From Protonemura montana (Eukaryota > Arthropoda > Insecta > Plecoptera > Nemouridae): a stretch of DNA of 64,000 nucleotides. The stretch lies in the NCBI GenBank assembly GCA_947568835.1, contig OX387602.1, forward strand, positions 18,713,021-18,777,020, given 5' to 3'. The notes beneath the pieces are model-generated. The model was not told where the DNA came from. It worked only from the letters and a program-made list of their open reading frames with translations, and did no database searches. A program made the position numbers and the translations under genes. Of this stretch, positions 61,334-64,000 are shown piece by piece (position 1 is the first letter of the stretch; every line of letters begins with the position of its first letter).

Positions 61334-62653
61334 CAGGGCATCGAACCCGAACCCGTTACCCGAAAAAACCGCAATTATGTGTGGAACCTGAACCAGAATC
61401 TGGAAAATTTGGAAACCCAAACCCGAACCTATATTTAAGTTATGATAAACCTGAACCCAAACTAGCATTATTTCTCGGGTTTTTGCACATCTTGCGTTTT
61501 TTTTTAAATTGTGCAGATATCCTTCCAGGAGAGATGCAAGATATTTTTGTTTAGCAGAACTTTATCAAAATAAGTCTGTCAAAATATAACCCAGCTTAAC
61601 AAGTTTTGTCTAGACACAAAACGACTTTTCATAAAGGGTAACATTTAAATTCTTATAGTATTTACTTGCAATTTATAATATCCGAGACAGACTATGGCAG
61701 TCTTTAAAATCCGGCCAAGTATAATACCAGCATGAAATCACATATTATTAAAGAACTAGAGATAAACATGGGTTAATTTGTGCGTAAGCGCACGTAAGCC
61801 CGCTTACCCACCCATTTTCTGTGGGTAAGCACACTTACGCACCTTTACTTGTCTATGTACCAGACAGACGTCTCATTGCGCAGTCGGGCTCAAGAAAAGA
61901 ATTATTTTTACGGTTTACATCGGTGACTGAGAAATCTTTTGAAATTTCTGCAGAAAACCCAACCTGCGAGAGCTATAACCTGTAACGTTAGCGTGGCTAT
62001 CAGCGAACTCATAGATTATCTTGAATATCAACAGTGGTCCTACCGACGACTCGCTTTTATATCGCACCGCTACCCTTTGTCGGGCAGCGACGATAAAGCA
62101 TTGCGACAGTATGGTACAAAAACAAAGACAAACTGGGTTGGGTATCGAGTGAATTGTTTCCAGTTATGCATCTTTTTTAATTTATGGCTTACCCGCTTAT
62201 TTCGTTATAAATTAACCACTTTAATACCATTTCTTGTGTTATATGTCCACCTTTGAATCATGGGGCGCAAACAAGAAAGCAAGATCAGAAAAAATTTCAG
62301 TTATAGCTACGTCAAAAAGGAATCAAGTTGCAGAATAGACGGCTGTAGCGTGATTATGAAGGTAAATTTGCAAATGTATTTATGAGTACATTGTATCGAC
62401 TGTCGAGACCCAGTTTACAGTCTGCAGTTCGTATCTATTTCAAACCTATTTCGTAGGACATATTAGTTATTAGTATTATAACCACTTAAAACTATAATAT
62501 TATGCCATAACTTGGTTGAAATTTTTTATACCTTTTAATCAAAATTAAACATCGATCAAAAGTACCAATTTCATCCAGTATATTATTGCAAACCTTTAAA
62601 TGTCTATCACTTTATTGTTGGAAGAATATAATAAACAAAATTTGCGAAAACTA
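61334..62653 (+). mobile_element. hAT transposon copy 2, right end missing
   Basis: This is the same element as that at 45925-47391, in the opposite orientation. It begins CAGGGCATCGAACCCGAACC and aligns through most of its length. The BED-like first exon is open here (62260-62361, beginning MGRKQESKIRKNF, with CRIDGC as a possible zinc-binding pair) and ends at a GTAAAT donor, but no catalytic exon follows. Relative to copy 1 it lacks about 155 bp near 62230 and has extra sequence around 61562-61795. Similarity stops at about 62653, just after GAAAACTATC, where Helitron-like sequence begins; the terminal inverted repeat and second target copy are therefore absent. Confidence 0.85.
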
Positions 62654-64000
62654 TCACTTCATCGAACTTAAACCCATACCCGTTTCGTTGAACAAGCCGG
62701 CGGCCACGTTGATGTTGCGTAAGAGTATTACAACCGCGTGCACTGTCAGACGCAGTTTGTGCGGCGGCATTTCGGTCGGCGTAAGGGAGTTCAGGTACTC
62801 GACTGGAAAGTCATTCGCCTGTGCGTCATCCTGATAGCCCTCAGCAAACTCGACGGAGTCGGCACTGCAGTACTCGTGGACGTCACCCTCAAGTCGATCG
62901 AGAACTGCTTCGTTGATGGCCAGCGACTCGGTGTTCTTGGGACAGAGTATGGCGTAGTCCAGCATCTCGACCATCTCGCCGGTGGTGACGTTCTTGCCGA
63001 ACACGGCGTCTACGACGTTGGCAGCGATGCACTGGTCTGGCAGGGCGATGGTGTCTTGAGGAAGGTGATGGTCATTGAGCAGTTCGCCGTTGCCGACACG
63101 CAGCAGCCACTCGACGAACTGGTCCTCTCCTCTTTAGCGCGCATGTTGATGCTTAGCTCCAGCGTTCGGAACAGCGGCCACAGAGTGCAACGATTGATGC
63201 ACTGTTCGATGATGGACTTGCGGTGGCCGTTCCACACAACCGGGAGGCACTGTCGGAAGTCGCCGCCGAGCAGGATCACCTTCCCGCCGACGGGCCGATC
63301 GATGTTGGTCATGTCACGCAGCATGAGCTCGACCGCCTTGAGAGCCAGATGATGAGCTTCGACGCCCTCATCGCTCCACCCTCGTTGGTGTTTGGCTTCA
63401 CCCTGGACATGCTGTTTTCTACGATGGGAACGAGCAGTCGGAATCGCGAGTGGCAGGTCCGTTCTCCTTTAAGCAGCATCGCCGCAATGCCCGTCCAAGC
63501 GACAGCCACAGCACAATCGTTTCGGGCTCGCAGCGCGCTGATGATGGTGTTGTAGAGGAACGTTTTTCCACTGACTCCCGGGCCGTCCAGGAAGAAGCAC
63601 CTCTGCTCGGCGTCCAGGTTGTCGATAGCAGCCATCCCCTCTTCGAACGCCGCGCGCTGCCTGTCGTTGAGCATTGGCACGTTAGTCTCGGCCTCGACCC
63701 TCTTGGCGTCCTGGTTGAACTGCTCCTCGACGGCAACCACCACAGGATCTCGGGGCTCGGGCAAACCGATGTCGGCGTTCTTCAGCCTGTGTAGAGCGAG
63801 CACGGACTGAATTGCAATCAGCGCCATCTGCTCCGCCTCTTCGGGATCGTTGCCTCAGACAAAGTCCTCGCAGAAATCTCCCTGAAAGCGGTCCCTCAGC
63901 GAGCGCGGAGACGTTGGTTCGCAGAAGGCGCAGATCACGGCTAACAGCTGGTGGAGCTGATGTGGCATCTGAATAGTGGCGGCTTCCTCAAGACACCGCA
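62654..64000 (-). mobile_element. Decayed Helitron: PIF1-like helicase region, continues past window end
   Basis: The minus strand encodes parts of the PIF1-family helicase domain of a Helitron, a rolling-circle DNA transposon. Seen in order are the Walker A segment DGPGVSGKTFLYN (frame 63827-63309), the Walker B segment VILLGGDFRQCLPV (frame 63324-63010), and the C-terminal part with YAILCPKN and VVILLRNINVAAGLFNETG (frame 63004-62654). The three lie in different frames, and a TGA occurs upstream near 63857, so at least three breaks separate it from a working enzyme. The replication-initiator domain should lie beyond 64000. The sequence is much richer in GC than its neighbours. A host PIF1 gene is excluded by the Helitron-type C-terminus and the decay. 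Confidence 0.88.

Noticed and set aside
62654-64000. Host PIF1 helicase gene
   Set aside because: The C-terminal LLRN...GLFNETG arrangement is that of Helitron helicases, and the frame is broken at several points with no introns.

Overview
The window is animal nuclear DNA, most likely from an arthropod. Its genes have many short spliced exons, long AT-rich introns and divergent (head-to-head) gene pairs. The recognisable genes are MLF, UBIAD1, UBE4B, a CoA-type Nudix hydrolase of the NUDT7/8 kind and TTLL4. Interspersed hAT, Helitron, LINE-tail and tRNA-derived repeats fit a repeat-rich arthropod (insect or crustacean), but the species cannot be read from the sequence. Exon joins below were made by eye from GT/AG (one GC/AG) sites, reading-frame phase and family similarity. 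For six of the seven spliced or single-exon genes the exon lengths sum to an exact multiple of three; UBE4B is the exception because its last exon was not found.

Layout. 1-2600 is a repeat nest: six tRNA-like sequences on the minus strand, a long foldback element, and a run of six GC-rich hairpins with three-base loops (840-1107). 2600-10600 has no supportable gene. 11134-14397 (+) is a 419-residue protein with a Cys-His-Asp arrangement like arylamine N-acetyltransferases and transglutaminases; it carries one in-frame TGA. 16323-21283 (-) is MLF, divergent from UBIAD1 at 22046-23002 (+). UBE4B fills 27564-37577 (-) and shares a 409-bp promoter region with the Nudix gene at 37987-38781 (+). 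A small 181-residue protein lies at 39481-40980 (-). TTLL4 fills 45255-54909 (-) with a hAT element in one intron. A secreted coiled-coil protein lies at 57166-60680 (+). The right end holds a second, truncated hAT copy abutting a decayed Helitron helicase that runs off the window.

The host genes do not form a pathway. UBE4B (ubiquitin-chain elongation), TTLL4 (tubulin glutamylation), UBIAD1 (menaquinone-4 synthesis in membranes), the Nudix enzyme (CoA turnover) and MLF (nuclear/cytoplasmic regulator) are ordinary neighbours. The least explained items are the hairpin run at 840-1107, the Cys-His-Asp protein, the secreted coiled-coil protein and the tRNA-like cluster. I saw no virus-derived, LTR or Polinton element that I could support.
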